Of a stretch of DNA of 64,000 bases, positions 35,043-42,702 are shown in pieces. Position 1 is the stretch's first letter. Each line of letters opens with the position of its first letter. The notes below the pieces were generated by a model. It saw only the letters and a program-made list of their open reading frames with translations. It did not search any database and was not told where the DNA came from. Source of the DNA: CAWFGW01 sp963815495 (GTDB taxonomy: Bacteria; Bacteroidota; Bacteroidia; Cytophagales; JAAEPT01); the NCBI GenBank assembly GCA_963815495.1, contig CAWFGW010000006.1, positions 103,433 through 167,432 on the forward strand. The letters run 5' to 3'. The position numbers were made by a program, and so were the translations under genes.

Positions 35043-36018
35043 GAATGCATATATCCGTTATCGTATGATTGATTCATTATTAAGGGAATCTAAATACATA
35101 AAAACTAAAAGAATTATTGAGAAGCTTGAAGAGAAGCATGACCTCTATGTTGGAGACACAACTATCAACAAGGATATTAGAGACATGCAGATGGATTTAG
35201 GTGCTCCTATTGAATACTGTCATAAGAACAAAGCTTATTATTATCCTGATGATGTTGAAAACATATTTCCTGCTATTGATTTGCAGCCAGATGAAGTAAA
35301 CGCCCTTGCTTTTTATGCTCGAACCCTTCAGCAGTATAGGGATTTTGATGTTTTTAAAGATTTTACGAGTGCAATTGATAAAGTTGTAGATGCAGTTAAA
35401 ATAAAGGCGACACAAAATAAGGTAAAACAACAAATAATAATTCAACCTGAAAATCATCCAAAATTTAAGGGTAGTGAGTTAATACCAGAAATAATTGCTG
35501 GTTTTGACTCAAATAATAAGGTGCAATTCGATTATCAGAAACATACATCTTCAAAAATCAAAACCCACGTTGTTACACCTGTTTTGCTTAAAGAGTTTGA
35601 TCATTTATGGTATTTAATTGGTCAAATTGAGGGCAAAGACTTCGTGACTACATTCGCATTAGATAGAATAACAAATTTTGTTTTGACTGAATCTATAAAA
35701 GAAGAGATTGCAAATTTTGATCATGATGAATACTACAATCACGTTTTTGGCATAGCTGTTCCGGATGGTAGGGTAGAAGAGGTTATTTTAGAGTTTGAGT
35801 CCTGGAGGGGTAAATATCTTTTAGCTGCACCTATTCATAAAACTCAAAGATTCATTGAGGAAAAAAATGGAAAAATGTATTTCTCGTTCAAACTCATTCC
35901 ATATCATGAGCTGTATGCAAAAATTCTGAGCTATGGAGAGAACGTAAAAGTTGTTTGTCCTGACTCACTTGTAATTGAGATAAAGGCCATTCTTGAAAAA
36001 ACTTTGGGTAAGTATTAA
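35029..36018 (+). CDS. WYL-domain transcriptional regulator
   Basis: About 329 residues from the ATG at 35029; a TTG one codon earlier is less likely. N-terminal winged helix (about 10-70: RYRMIDSLLRESKYIKTKRIIEKLEEKHDLYVGDTTINKDIRDMQ) is followed by a linker, a WYL ligand-sensing domain (about 140-230, including HLWYLIGQIEGKDFVTTFALDRI) and a WCX-like C-terminal region (about 245-325). WYL proteins bind nucleic-acid or nucleotide ligands and frequently control defence loci. It overlaps the preceding nuclease gene and may repress this operon and the Ubl cassette that begins 85 bases downstream. Confidence 0.88.
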   Translation: MPKNKNAYIRYRMIDSLLRESKYIKTKRIIEKLEEKHDLYVGDTTINKDIRDMQMDLGAPIEYCHKNKAYYYPDDVENIFPAIDLQPDEVNALAFYARTLQQYRDFDVFKDFTSAIDKVVDAVKIKATQNKVKQQIIIQPENHPKFKGSELIPEIIAGFDSNNKVQFDYQKHTSSKIKTHVVTPVLLKEFDHLWYLIGQIEGKDFVTTFALDRITNFVLTESIKEEIANFDHDEYYNHVFGIAVPDGRVEEVILEFESWRGKYLLAAPIHKTQRFIEEKNGKMYFSFKLIPYHELYAKILSYGENVKVVCPDSLVIEIKAILEKTLGKY

Positions 36019-36102
36019 TTTTTTTTCATCGCGCAAATAGGTTGCGCCATGTCGTAGTTTCTTTGAAGCGTGAACAAATGTTAAACGCTAAAAAGTGATA
36101 AA

Positions 36103-36360
36103 ATGACAAATTTAAAAGACAAAAAAGAGGTAGACATTTTTGTAAATGGAGAACCTCAAGTAGTAGTTAAGGATGAAGTTGCATATGATGAAATCGTGAC
36201 TCTCGCTTTTCCTGACTTCCCTCAACATCCTGAACGTACTTATTCTGTGACCTATGAAAGAGGGCATGGGAACAAACCAACCGGAATATTATCTCCTGGT
36301 GGAAAAGTTAAGGTGAAAGAAGGAATGAGATTTAAAGTTAAACATACAGGACAATCTTGA
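36103..36360 (+). CDS. Multiubiquitin-type ubiquitin-like protein (single Ubl domain)
   Basis: An 85-residue beta-grasp protein. The pattern DIFVNGEPQVVVKDEVAYDEIVTLAF, YSVTYERGHGNKPTGILSPGG and VKVKEGMRFKVKHTG matches the Ubl repeat of prokaryotic multiubiquitin proteins. Here only one Ubl unit is present, and it ends in TGQS rather than an exposed di-glycine, so how it would be activated is unclear. The E1-like gene follows three bases later, then DUF6527, the usual companions. It may be a modifier conjugated to targets in antiviral defence. Confidence 0.82.
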   Translation: MTNLKDKKEVDIFVNGEPQVVVKDEVAYDEIVTLAFPDFPQHPERTYSVTYERGHGNKPTGILSPGGKVKVKEGMRFKVKHTGQS

Positions 36361-36363
36361 TCT

Positions 36364-37539
36364 ATGGCTACGACACTTGCAAAATATAACGAAGACATCG
36401 ACAGGTTACTTAAAAAAGGTTACGCATTGTCTGTAGATAGTAATCACCTAGTCATAAGGGATATACCATATCTAGATAACAAAGGTGAATTAAAAATGGG
36501 GGCAATTGTTTCCGTTTTGACTTCTATAGATCAGTACAAAGTTGGTATGCAAGATCATCAAATCTTCTTTTGTGGCAGTCCTCCCCATGAACTCAATGGA
36601 ACACCAATTAAAAATCTTGGAGATAGACCGGCACAAATAAAATTAGCTTCTGAAGATTTAATCGTTCAGAGATCATTTTCGAATAAACCTCCAAATGGGA
36701 AATTTGAGGATTGGTTTGATAAAATTGATAATTACGTCAATATTATCTCGGGACCTGCCATGAATAAATTTGATGTCAATCCATATACTTTTAGAGTGAT
36801 TGAAGAAACCAAAAACTCAGTATTTAAATTTAGAGATACTTTAACTAGTAGGGCAGAAATTGGAGAGTTAAGTGCCAAGCTCGAAAATGATACTATTGCC
36901 ATTATTGGTCTTGGTGGAACTGGAGCATACTTATTAGATTTTCTTGTTCGAACACCTGTAAAAGAAATTAGAGGATTCGACCTGGATTCATTTCACGTAC
37001 ACAACGCTTTTAGATCACCGGGAAAGCTAAGTGATGAGGAACTAGGAAAAAGAAAATCAGAAATTTATAAAAGCCGATATGATAACTTTAGAGATAAAAT
37101 CAATATTTACTCTAAATATATAACTTCTGAATCAGAAAAGGATCTAGAAGGTGTCACATTTGCTTTTGTCTGTGTTGATAGTGGAAATTCTCGGTCTGAG
37201 ATATTCGACTTATTAATAAAATTGGGCATACCTTTTATTGATACCGGTATGGGTCTCGATAAAAACAATGGCCCAATTAGTGGAATGGTCCGGGCTACAA
37301 GATTTTCAAAGGATTCATCTCAAGAATTGCTAAATAAAAAATTAGCTCCATTAACGGATATTCCTGAGGACATCTACAAAAGTAACATTCAGATTGTTGA
37401 GCTCAACGCCTTAAACGCATGCTTAGCCTGTATCAAGTACAAACAATTACGAGGGTTTTATGTCGATGATAATTCCTTTTATCATATGCTATTTAACATT
37501 GATGGGTTAAACTGTGTAGGAGAAAATGGAAAAGATTGA
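36364..37539 (+). CDS. ThiF/E1-like adenylyltransferase with N-terminal DUF6791
   Basis: A 391-residue E1-type enzyme expected to adenylate the Ubl C-terminus. The N-terminal 150 residues correspond to the DUF6791 region of such proteins, including a His-containing FFCGSPPHELNG segment. The ThiF/Rossmann core starts with IAIIGLGGTGAYLLDFL (about 178-194) and continues through the acidic loop GFDLDSFHVHNAFRSPG, FAFVCVDSGNSR, and ELNALNACLACIKYKQLRGFY. Candidate transfer Cys residues lie at about 272 and in the NACLACIK segment. No separate E2 gene is present, so the fused N-terminal domain or DUF6527 might serve in transfer. It overlaps the DUF6527 gene by 14 bases. Confidence 0.85.
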   Translation: MATTLAKYNEDIDRLLKKGYALSVDSNHLVIRDIPYLDNKGELKMGAIVSVLTSIDQYKVGMQDHQIFFCGSPPHELNGTPIKNLGDRPAQIKLASEDLIVQRSFSNKPPNGKFEDWFDKIDNYVNIISGPAMNKFDVNPYTFRVIEETKNSVFKFRDTLTSRAEIGELSAKLENDTIAIIGLGGTGAYLLDFLVRTPVKEIRGFDLDSFHVHNAFRSPGKLSDEELGKRKSEIYKSRYDNFRDKINIYSKYITSESEKDLEGVTFAFVCVDSGNSRSEIFDLLIKLGIPFIDTGMGLDKNNGPISGMVRATRFSKDSSQELLNKKLAPLTDIPEDIYKSNIQIVELNALNACLACIKYKQLRGFYVDDNSFYHMLFNIDGLNCVGENGKD

Positions 37540-37918
37540 ATTGTTAAAAGTACATTTTCTTCCTAAAGAGCTTAAAGAAGGGCTTTTGTATGTTTCGGAG
37601 GAATTTGAAGTCGCAGCACATTTGTGTCCATGTGGTTGTAAGAACAAGGTGATAACACCTTTGGAGGAAACAGAATGGACATTTAGCGAAAATGGTAATA
37701 GGCCTACTTTGCGTCCATCTATCGGTAATTGGGAATTACCTTGCAAATCCCATTATTGGATTATTGATGGTCTTATAGAATGGTCAGATGAATGGAATGA
37801 AGAACAAATAATGGAAGGGCGTAGAGCAGAGGAGAAAGTAAGAGACCAGTTTTATAATGTCAATAACAAAAAACCATCAATACTGAGACGATTTATAAAA
37901 TGGTTGTTTAGAAAGTAA
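37526..37918 (+). CDS. DUF6527 family protein of the Ubl cassette
   Basis: A 130-residue protein with the DUF6527 signature: CPCGCKN (Cys cluster), RPTLRPSIGNW and CKSHYWIIDGLIEW. The Cys and His pattern suggests a zinc site, and the domain is repeatedly found with multiubiquitin and DUF6791-ThiF genes. Its role could be conjugation or Ubl release, but this is not established here. A basic C-terminal tail (ILRRFIKWLFRK) could contact membrane or nucleic acid. Tight spacing on both sides indicates the same operon. Confidence 0.82.
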   Translation: MEKIELLKVHFLPKELKEGLLYVSEEFEVAAHLCPCGCKNKVITPLEETEWTFSENGNRPTLRPSIGNWELPCKSHYWIIDGLIEWSDEWNEEQIMEGRRAEEKVRDQFYNVNNKKPSILRRFIKWLFRK

Positions 37919-37924
37919 ACTTTA

Positions 37925-38413
37925 ATGATCAAAGTACATAGAAATTTATTTATAGGGAACGGTGATAGTTGTAAGTTCTATACCACAACAAATACAGCAG
38001 TAATACACGCTTGTAAACATCCATGTCATGTTAATGCTGTTGGTTATGAGGGTAATTTGTCTCAAGGCCATCCGTATTACTTAACTTACGAGAAGGGGAA
38101 GCATCTCTTTTTGAATATGGTTGATATGGAAAGAGAGTTTCATCCTAAATTTACCCACCCCATGATGGTTGCTTCCATAAGGTTTATCAAAAAACATATT
38201 GTTGGTGATTCTGTTTTAATTCACTGTAATCAAGGCCTGTCAAGATCACCATCTATAGCATTGGTGTATTTGGCAATAATAAAGGAAATTAATTCACAAT
38301 CTTTTCAACAAGCGAGTCAAGGGTTTAAAGAAAAGTACCCTGATTACTTACCTGGAAAGGGTATATCAGCATATTTAGCTAAAAATTGGATTTTTTTAAT
38401 GAGTATTGAGTGA
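37925..38413 (+). CDS. Dual-specificity protein phosphatase
   Basis: A 162-residue DSP/PTP-fold phosphatase. The P-loop HCNQGLSRSPS fits HCxxGxxRS with the catalytic Cys at about 101, and an Asp-containing segment (NMVDMEREF) provides the likely general acid. It would remove phosphate from Tyr/Ser/Thr or another phosphorylated substrate. It begins seven bases after the DUF6527 gene and precedes the 38448 frame by 34 bases. A phosphatase inside a Ubl-conjugation cassette is unusual and suggests that the pathway is also controlled by phosphorylation, or processes a phosphorylated ligand. Confidence 0.88.
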   Translation: MIKVHRNLFIGNGDSCKFYTTTNTAVIHACKHPCHVNAVGYEGNLSQGHPYYLTYEKGKHLFLNMVDMEREFHPKFTHPMMVASIRFIKKHIVGDSVLIHCNQGLSRSPSIALVYLAIIKEINSQSFQQASQGFKEKYPDYLPGKGISAYLAKNWIFLMSIE

Positions 38414-38447
38414 GAATTAGTAGACAAATGAGTTCCAAAATATACAA

Positions 38448-38867
38448 ATGAAAGATTCCCAGTTTAAAAATCTTGAGCATAAGTTTAAAGACTTTAAAAT
38501 TATTGCAAACGGTCAACAGCTGGATGATGGCTACAAACCCGATGTTGTTTTAAATAAGGGTTCTGAGTATGTCATTCTTGAAAGTGAACATGGATCAAGT
38601 CGAAAACATTTTTTAGGAGGATTGATGAAGGCGGCTAAGTATCTCTCAGGATCAAGAACCGGAATACTCGTTTTTGTGATTAAAATAAAAGAGAACACCA
38701 ATGAATCTCAAATTTCAGATCATCTAGCTCAATACTTACATTGGATAAAGTCACTCACTAACCTTAAAGAAGTTTATGTGATTTCTGATGCTAATTACTG
38801 TCCAAGTAAGATTCCGCTTGAGATTTGTGAAAAAGAGTTTTTAAAAGCCTCGATGAAGGTACCTTAA
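38448..38867 (+). CDS. Small protein with a possible PD-(D/E)xK-like core
   Basis: A 139-residue protein without a family I recognise. The central sequence YKPDVVLNKGSEYVILESEHGSS has Asp 32 on one strand and Glu 45/Glu 47 on the next, followed by a helix (HFLGGLMKAAKYL), a geometry reminiscent of restriction-endonuclease-like cores. The usual Lys is replaced, so activity is uncertain. The remainder is alternating strand and helix (GILVFVIKI, KEVYVISDA). It is the last gene of the Ubl-phosphatase operon and could be its effector or target-binding part. Confidence 0.6.
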   Translation: MKDSQFKNLEHKFKDFKIIANGQQLDDGYKPDVVLNKGSEYVILESEHGSSRKHFLGGLMKAAKYLSGSRTGILVFVIKIKENTNESQISDHLAQYLHWIKSLTNLKEVYVISDANYCPSKIPLEICEKEFLKASMKVP

Positions 38868-38926
38868 TGTTGTAAATCAAAAATTGATAAAAAATTCAGG
38901 TTTTTTGAAGAACGCTGGGCTATTGA

Positions 38927-39490
38927 TCACAAAAGCCCTCCTTTTTTCAAATAGTTGCTTATTGTTGAACGACTAATTTTTATTTCATGTTGTATTTCAC
39001 TCCAACTCGCACCACTTTTATACATATTAAGAACTAAATGATATTTGTAGTTATCAATTGTGCCTTTTGGTCGACCAACCTTCTTACCAGAAGCCCTTGC
39101 TGATTCTAATCCTTTCATATTTCGTTCTGAAAGTACTATTGCTTCCATGTCAATTAAATCTGACCAAATTGTAGCGAGAGAATTACCAAATGATGTGCTT
39201 GTATCGAAGGCTAGATCCTTCAATGACTTAAATTCTACACCTTTCTTATTAAGTTCATGAAGCAGTTTAATAAGCTCCTTAGGGGTTCTTCCTAGTCTAG
39301 CTAGGCTATGAACTATTAATGTATCACCTTCTCTTAATATCCTCATCATTTCTTCGAATTTCGGAAATTGATTATTTCGAGTAGTGCTCTTCTCGATAAA
39401 TACTTTTTGGCACCCTTCTTTTTTTAGTGCGTCTATCTGTATTTCAAGAAAGTTCTCATTGTTACTAGATCGAGCAAAGCCAATTTTCAT
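38927..39490 (-). CDS. Serine recombinase (resolvase/invertase family)
   Basis: A 187-residue site-specific recombinase. The N-terminal catalytic domain opens MKIGFARSSNNEN with the nucleophile Ser at 9 in the ARxS context, and includes REGDTLIVHSLARLGRTPKEL with the conserved Arg residues. A long connecting helix leads to a helix-turn-helix of Hin/resolvase type (SGASWSEIQHEIKISRSTISNYL, about 160-183) preceded by the typical GRPKGT hinge. It may act in transposition, inversion or island excision. It converges on the end of the Ubl operon and marks the right side of the island. No res site could be assigned with confidence. Confidence 0.88.
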   Translation of the reverse strand: MKIGFARSSNNENFLEIQIDALKKEGCQKVFIEKSTTRNNQFPKFEEMMRILREGDTLIVHSLARLGRTPKELIKLLHELNKKGVEFKSLKDLAFDTSTSFGNSLATIWSDLIDMEAIVLSERNMKGLESARASGKKVGRPKGTIDNYKYHLVLNMYKSGASWSEIQHEIKISRSTISNYLKKGGLL

Positions 39491-39618
39491 ATTGGTTGAT
39501 TTAATTAATTTAAGGTCAACTTATCAACATTGTTAGTTAAAAGGTTCAAAATAGTAATAAATTTAATAAGATAAATTTTAGATGTTGATGTGAAGGATTT
39601 AATTGTTAGTAATAAGAA

Positions 39619-39756
39619 ATGAATGCAGTTGAAATAGAAGAAGCGATATCTTTACTGGCGGAACAAAAAATTGATCCTGCTGAATTTTCTTATGCATTTT
39701 TGGAAGCTTTCGGAAATAAAGAAACCAAAATAAAACGCCTCAAAACAGGTGTATGA
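39619..39756 (+). pseudogene. N-terminal stump of an MmeI-like DNA methyltransferase
   Basis: A 45-codon frame reading MNAVEIEEAISLLAEQ, then DPAEFSYAFLEAFGNKETKIKRL and a stop. This is the characteristic start of class I SAM-dependent DNA methyltransferases of the MmeI/type IIL group, which are normally about 900 residues. The rest of the gene is absent; downstream DNA leads directly to the minus-strand phosphoesterase genes. It is therefore a deletion remnant of another restriction-modification system beside a recombinase gene. Confidence 0.7.
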
Positions 39757-39854
39757 TTATGGGAATTTAATCATAGGGTTTTTGAAGATTTCTTCTTTGT
39801 ATTGCCCTAGAAAATCACACAAGACATTCTCTATGTCAACGTATACTATCTTTC

Positions 39855-40622
39855 TCATACAATTTCAATTGTTTTATCCCTTATGAAGCCCTTATGTTCA
39901 TTATAGCCAACATAACCCAGCATGTTTGATCGAAATTTAATACCGAAAACATCAACATCATTGTTCCAATGGTTATGACCATAAATCCAATAATCTATAT
40001 CCCATTTTTTTAGATATTCATCCAGTTGTGCAACGAAATATGACTTTATCATCGGGCCAATAATTAAATCATCACTATCAGGATACGCGTTAACTTCATT
40101 TGAAGGTACAAAATGACTGACAACCACACGGGGTTTACTTTTGGGTTTAGAAAGACTTTCATCTAACCACTCAACAGCCCTTTGATGAAATTGGTTATGA
40201 TGTGTCCATCTATATTTTTCATCGCCCCAGAAACATATTTTAAAGTCGGTAATATAATCTTCAATCAAATTTGAATTGCATTTTGACCATAGAGTAGTAA
40301 AGTAAAACTCAACACCATCAAGCTCCAACATTACATTGTTTAGGTATTTTACATTTGGAAAAACTTGATGATCTAACTCAAAAGCATGTATAATTCTTTC
40401 ACTATCATAAAATTCATGGTTTCCTGGTATTATATAAACTTGTTCCCAGTTATCAGAAAAGTATTTGAAGGCACTGGTTCTACTAACACCTTTATTCTTG
40501 ATTTTATCAATGTCTCCAGCTAAAATTAATATAGGAGCACTAGGTATTAGATTGCTTTCAGTAACAGCTACAAGATTTGTAAACATTTCTAAATGTAAAT
40601 CGGAAGCATATTGAAATTTCAT
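39855..40622 (-). CDS. Metallophosphoesterase
   Basis: A 255-residue calcineurin-like phosphoesterase. Motifs in order: SDLHLE (Asp and His ligands at 7 and 9), LAGDIDK (about 34), IPGNHEFYD (about 67), VVSHFVPS (about 167) and IYGHNHWN (about 219), giving a complete dinuclear metal site. No signal peptide, so cytosolic. Its start overlaps the stop region of the upstream phosphatase gene, so both are expressed together. Substrate is not predictable; related island-encoded enzymes may act on nucleotides or nucleic acid. Confidence 0.87.
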   Translation of the reverse strand: MKFQYASDLHLEMFTNLVAVTESNLIPSAPILILAGDIDKIKNKGVSRTSAFKYFSDNWEQVYIIPGNHEFYDSERIIHAFELDHQVFPNVKYLNNVMLELDGVEFYFTTLWSKCNSNLIEDYITDFKICFWGDEKYRWTHHNQFHQRAVEWLDESLSKPKSKPRVVVSHFVPSNEVNAYPDSDDLIIGPMIKSYFVAQLDEYLKKWDIDYWIYGHNHWNNDVDVFGIKFRSNMLGYVGYNEHKGFIRDKTIEIV

Positions 40623-41404
40623 TATTTGTTCATTTCTTCATAATACGAGAATTCATTTCTTCCTTTATCAAAAGGGTAGTAGGTACGAACTTCTTGACTT
40701 TGGAAAACTTCTTTAGTATCAATGTTCATAATACTTAATTTACCTTTTTGTCCAGCTCCAGTATCCATCAAAGTTATATTACCAACGGTTAGCGGTGTTG
40801 TTTGGTTTTCATCAAGCTTTTGTACTCTGGTGTGTCCTATGTAAATCTGTTTGTAGATATTGCCTAATTTATAGCTGGGGTTATTTCTATTGAAATACAC
40901 GTCCTTGGCTAATGACCTATTCCAAATAAAATTATAAGAATCTACTTTTTCTAAAGGGAAAAATGGTGAACCAAGATTGTTAGTTTTTACCGCAGCTTCA
41001 GGAACACCTGCGTGAACAAACAATAAGTTGTCATCTAAGATGTAGTATTCTAAGGTGTTTTCTAAAAGCGTAACATATTTGGGTTTAATAGTCTCTAAAG
41101 TACCTAATGAATCTAATGTTGATTGTGCATCATTACCTTTCCAAATAGAAAAGTAATCATCAAAACGAGGGTGAGTTAGTCGTTTGTAGTAATACAAAGC
41201 CATCTCATCATGATTTCCTCGCACAATGACTTTGTTTTTTATGGACAACATTAAATCAAAAACTTCTTTAGATTGTGACCAGCCATCCACTAAATCACCT
41301 AAACTAATTAGAAGGTCATTTTCATAATTAAAGTCAATGATTTGAAGTAGTTCTTTTATAGCCAAATAACCACCGTGTATATCCCCAATTACAAAACGCC
41401 TCAT
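40622..41404 (-). CDS. PPP-family serine/threonine-type phosphatase
   Basis: About 260 residues from the ATG at 41404 (MRRFVIGDIHGG); a TTG six codons upstream is open but gives a poly-Lys start. All phosphoprotein phosphatase motifs are present: GDIHGG (about 7-12), GDLVDGWSQS, RGNHDEMAL, FVHAGVPE and IYIGHTRV. It is similar to bacterial ApaH/PrpA-type enzymes, which hydrolyse phosphoproteins or dinucleoside polyphosphates. It is the middle gene of a three-gene minus-strand operon and pairs with a second phosphoesterase. Confidence 0.87.
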   Translation of the reverse strand: MRRFVIGDIHGGYLAIKELLQIIDFNYENDLLISLGDLVDGWSQSKEVFDLMLSIKNKVIVRGNHDEMALYYYKRLTHPRFDDYFSIWKGNDAQSTLDSLGTLETIKPKYVTLLENTLEYYILDDNLLFVHAGVPEAAVKTNNLGSPFFPLEKVDSYNFIWNRSLAKDVYFNRNNPSYKLGNIYKQIYIGHTRVQKLDENQTTPLTVGNITLMDTGAGQKGKLSIMNIDTKEVFQSQEVRTYYPFDKGRNEFSYYEEMNK

Positions 41405-41418
41405 AAATAGTTTTTTTT

Positions 41419-41652
41419 TCAAAACCCCTGTTTTTTTATTCTTTTAATAATTTCTTCTCTGATTTCATCTTTATAATTATCCTGCCAATCTGTAAGGACA
41501 TTATACACTAATGAGACCATACTTATATCAAAATTATTGGACACATTTTTATAAAAGCTATGAACAGATTCAGGGATATTAACCGTCCTATTCCTTTCGG
41601 ATTTATACTCTGTTTTTTCTTCAAGAAATTGGTTTAAACTCGATTTAGCCAT
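41419..41652 (-). CDS. Small protein upstream of paired phosphatases
   Basis: A 77-residue protein from the ATG at 41652 (MAKSSLNQFLEEK); the alternative TTG is nine codons earlier. Highly charged and helical, with RNRTVNIPESVHSFYKNVSNNFDISMVSLVYNVLTDW resembling a ribbon-helix-helix-type DNA-binding core. No firm family. It could regulate the phosphatase operon. It is divergent from the XRE regulator at 41773. Confidence 0.55.
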   Translation of the reverse strand: MAKSSLNQFLEEKTEYKSERNRTVNIPESVHSFYKNVSNNFDISMVSLVYNVLTDWQDNYKDEIREEIIKRIKKQGF

Positions 41653-41772
41653 GTTTAATGCAATGTTTAATACTGACAATTATTTAACTTTTGCTTGAAA
41701 TATATATAATTTATATTACATATTAGCCTTTAGGCTATGGTTACGATTTTTTTAACTCTATAGCTTGGCTTT

Positions 41773-42015
41773 GTGTCAGATGAGAGTCAAAAAATAACTA
41801 TTTCCTTTGGAAAAATTCTTAAACAAAAAAGAATTGAAGCTGGTGTATCCCAAGAACAACTAGCTTTTAACATTAAGTCTCACCCAACTCACATATCTCG
41901 ACTTGAAAACGGTCATAAACAACCAACTCTCTCAATGATTTTTAAATTATGCAATGAATTAAATATCAGGCCAAGTGTATTAATATCCGAACTTGAGAAG
42001 TTAAACTCTCTTTGA
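41773..42015 (+). CDS. XRE-family helix-turn-helix regulator
   Basis: An 80-residue protein that is essentially one HTH_3 domain: FGKILKQKRIEAGVSQEQLAFNIKSHPTHISRLENGHKQPTLSMIFKLCNELNI (about 12-66). The start is GTG at 41773. It is divergent from the small-protein/phosphatase operon. The short gap contains a weak TAGCC-TTTA-GGCTA repeat (41724-41737) that could be its operator. Single-domain XRE regulators commonly control mobile-island genes. Confidence 0.87.
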   Translation: MSDESQKITISFGKILKQKRIEAGVSQEQLAFNIKSHPTHISRLENGHKQPTLSMIFKLCNELNIRPSVLISELEKLNSL

Positions 42016-42182
42016 TTTAGGTAGATAATATTTATGAGTTATTTATTATAAAATAGTTGTTAATAAATATTGTTTTTCTCAGGTATGTAGCAAGCTGTTT
42101 ATTAGAAAATGACCATAATCATATAACTAACTAACAGAACTATATAAATCATTATTAAAATTATTTAGTAAATTGCATCATA

Positions 42183-42599
42183 TTGAAGAAGTTTCTAGCT
42201 ATATCATTAAGTTTAATTCTCCTGTTCAGCAACATGGGTTTCACGATGGCTACACATTATTGTGGTGGACATACAGTGAAATCTAAGTTAATGTTAGGTA
42301 ATGGTGAATTGGACAGTGGAATGGCAAAGCCAAATAAATCTTGTGAGTCTGATTCCAAAGAAACATCTTTTAAGAAAAGAGGCTGTTGTGAAAATCAATA
42401 CACCTCTATTAATCTTGAAGATGATTATCAATCTTCCGTTTTACACGTTGATTTAGATTCCAAATTCGTATATACTTTTATATACACTTTTATTGAGTTA
42501 TTCAACTCCAGTATTGAGTTAGATATAGCGTTTATCAATTACTCTCCCCCTCTGCTGAAGCAAGACGTTCAAGTCTTATTTCAATCTTTCCTTATTTGA
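42183..42599 (+). CDS. HYC_CC_PP family protein, metal-associated
   Basis: A 138-residue exported protein named for three conserved motifs, all present: HYCGG after the signal peptide (about 26), GCCEN (about 66) and SPPLL near the C-terminus (about 123). The signal peptide is LAISLSLILLFSNMGFTMA. The start is TTG at 42183, since no suitable ATG precedes the signal sequence. Family members accompany Bacteroidota copper/silver efflux operons; His and Cys motifs suggest metal binding. It is the first gene before cusA. Confidence 0.85.
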   Translation: MKKFLAISLSLILLFSNMGFTMATHYCGGHTVKSKLMLGNGELDSGMAKPNKSCESDSKETSFKKRGCCENQYTSINLEDDYQSSVLHVDLDSKFVYTFIYTFIELFNSSIELDIAFINYSPPLLKQDVQVLFQSFLI

Positions 42600-42702
42600 T
42601 ACCATATCATAGATAAATCTATTCAGTACTCAGTACTGTAAGATTTCAAGGCATTCCTATGTCTTAGAACAACTGTTTATCTTGTTCATTTAATCTATTG
42701 AT

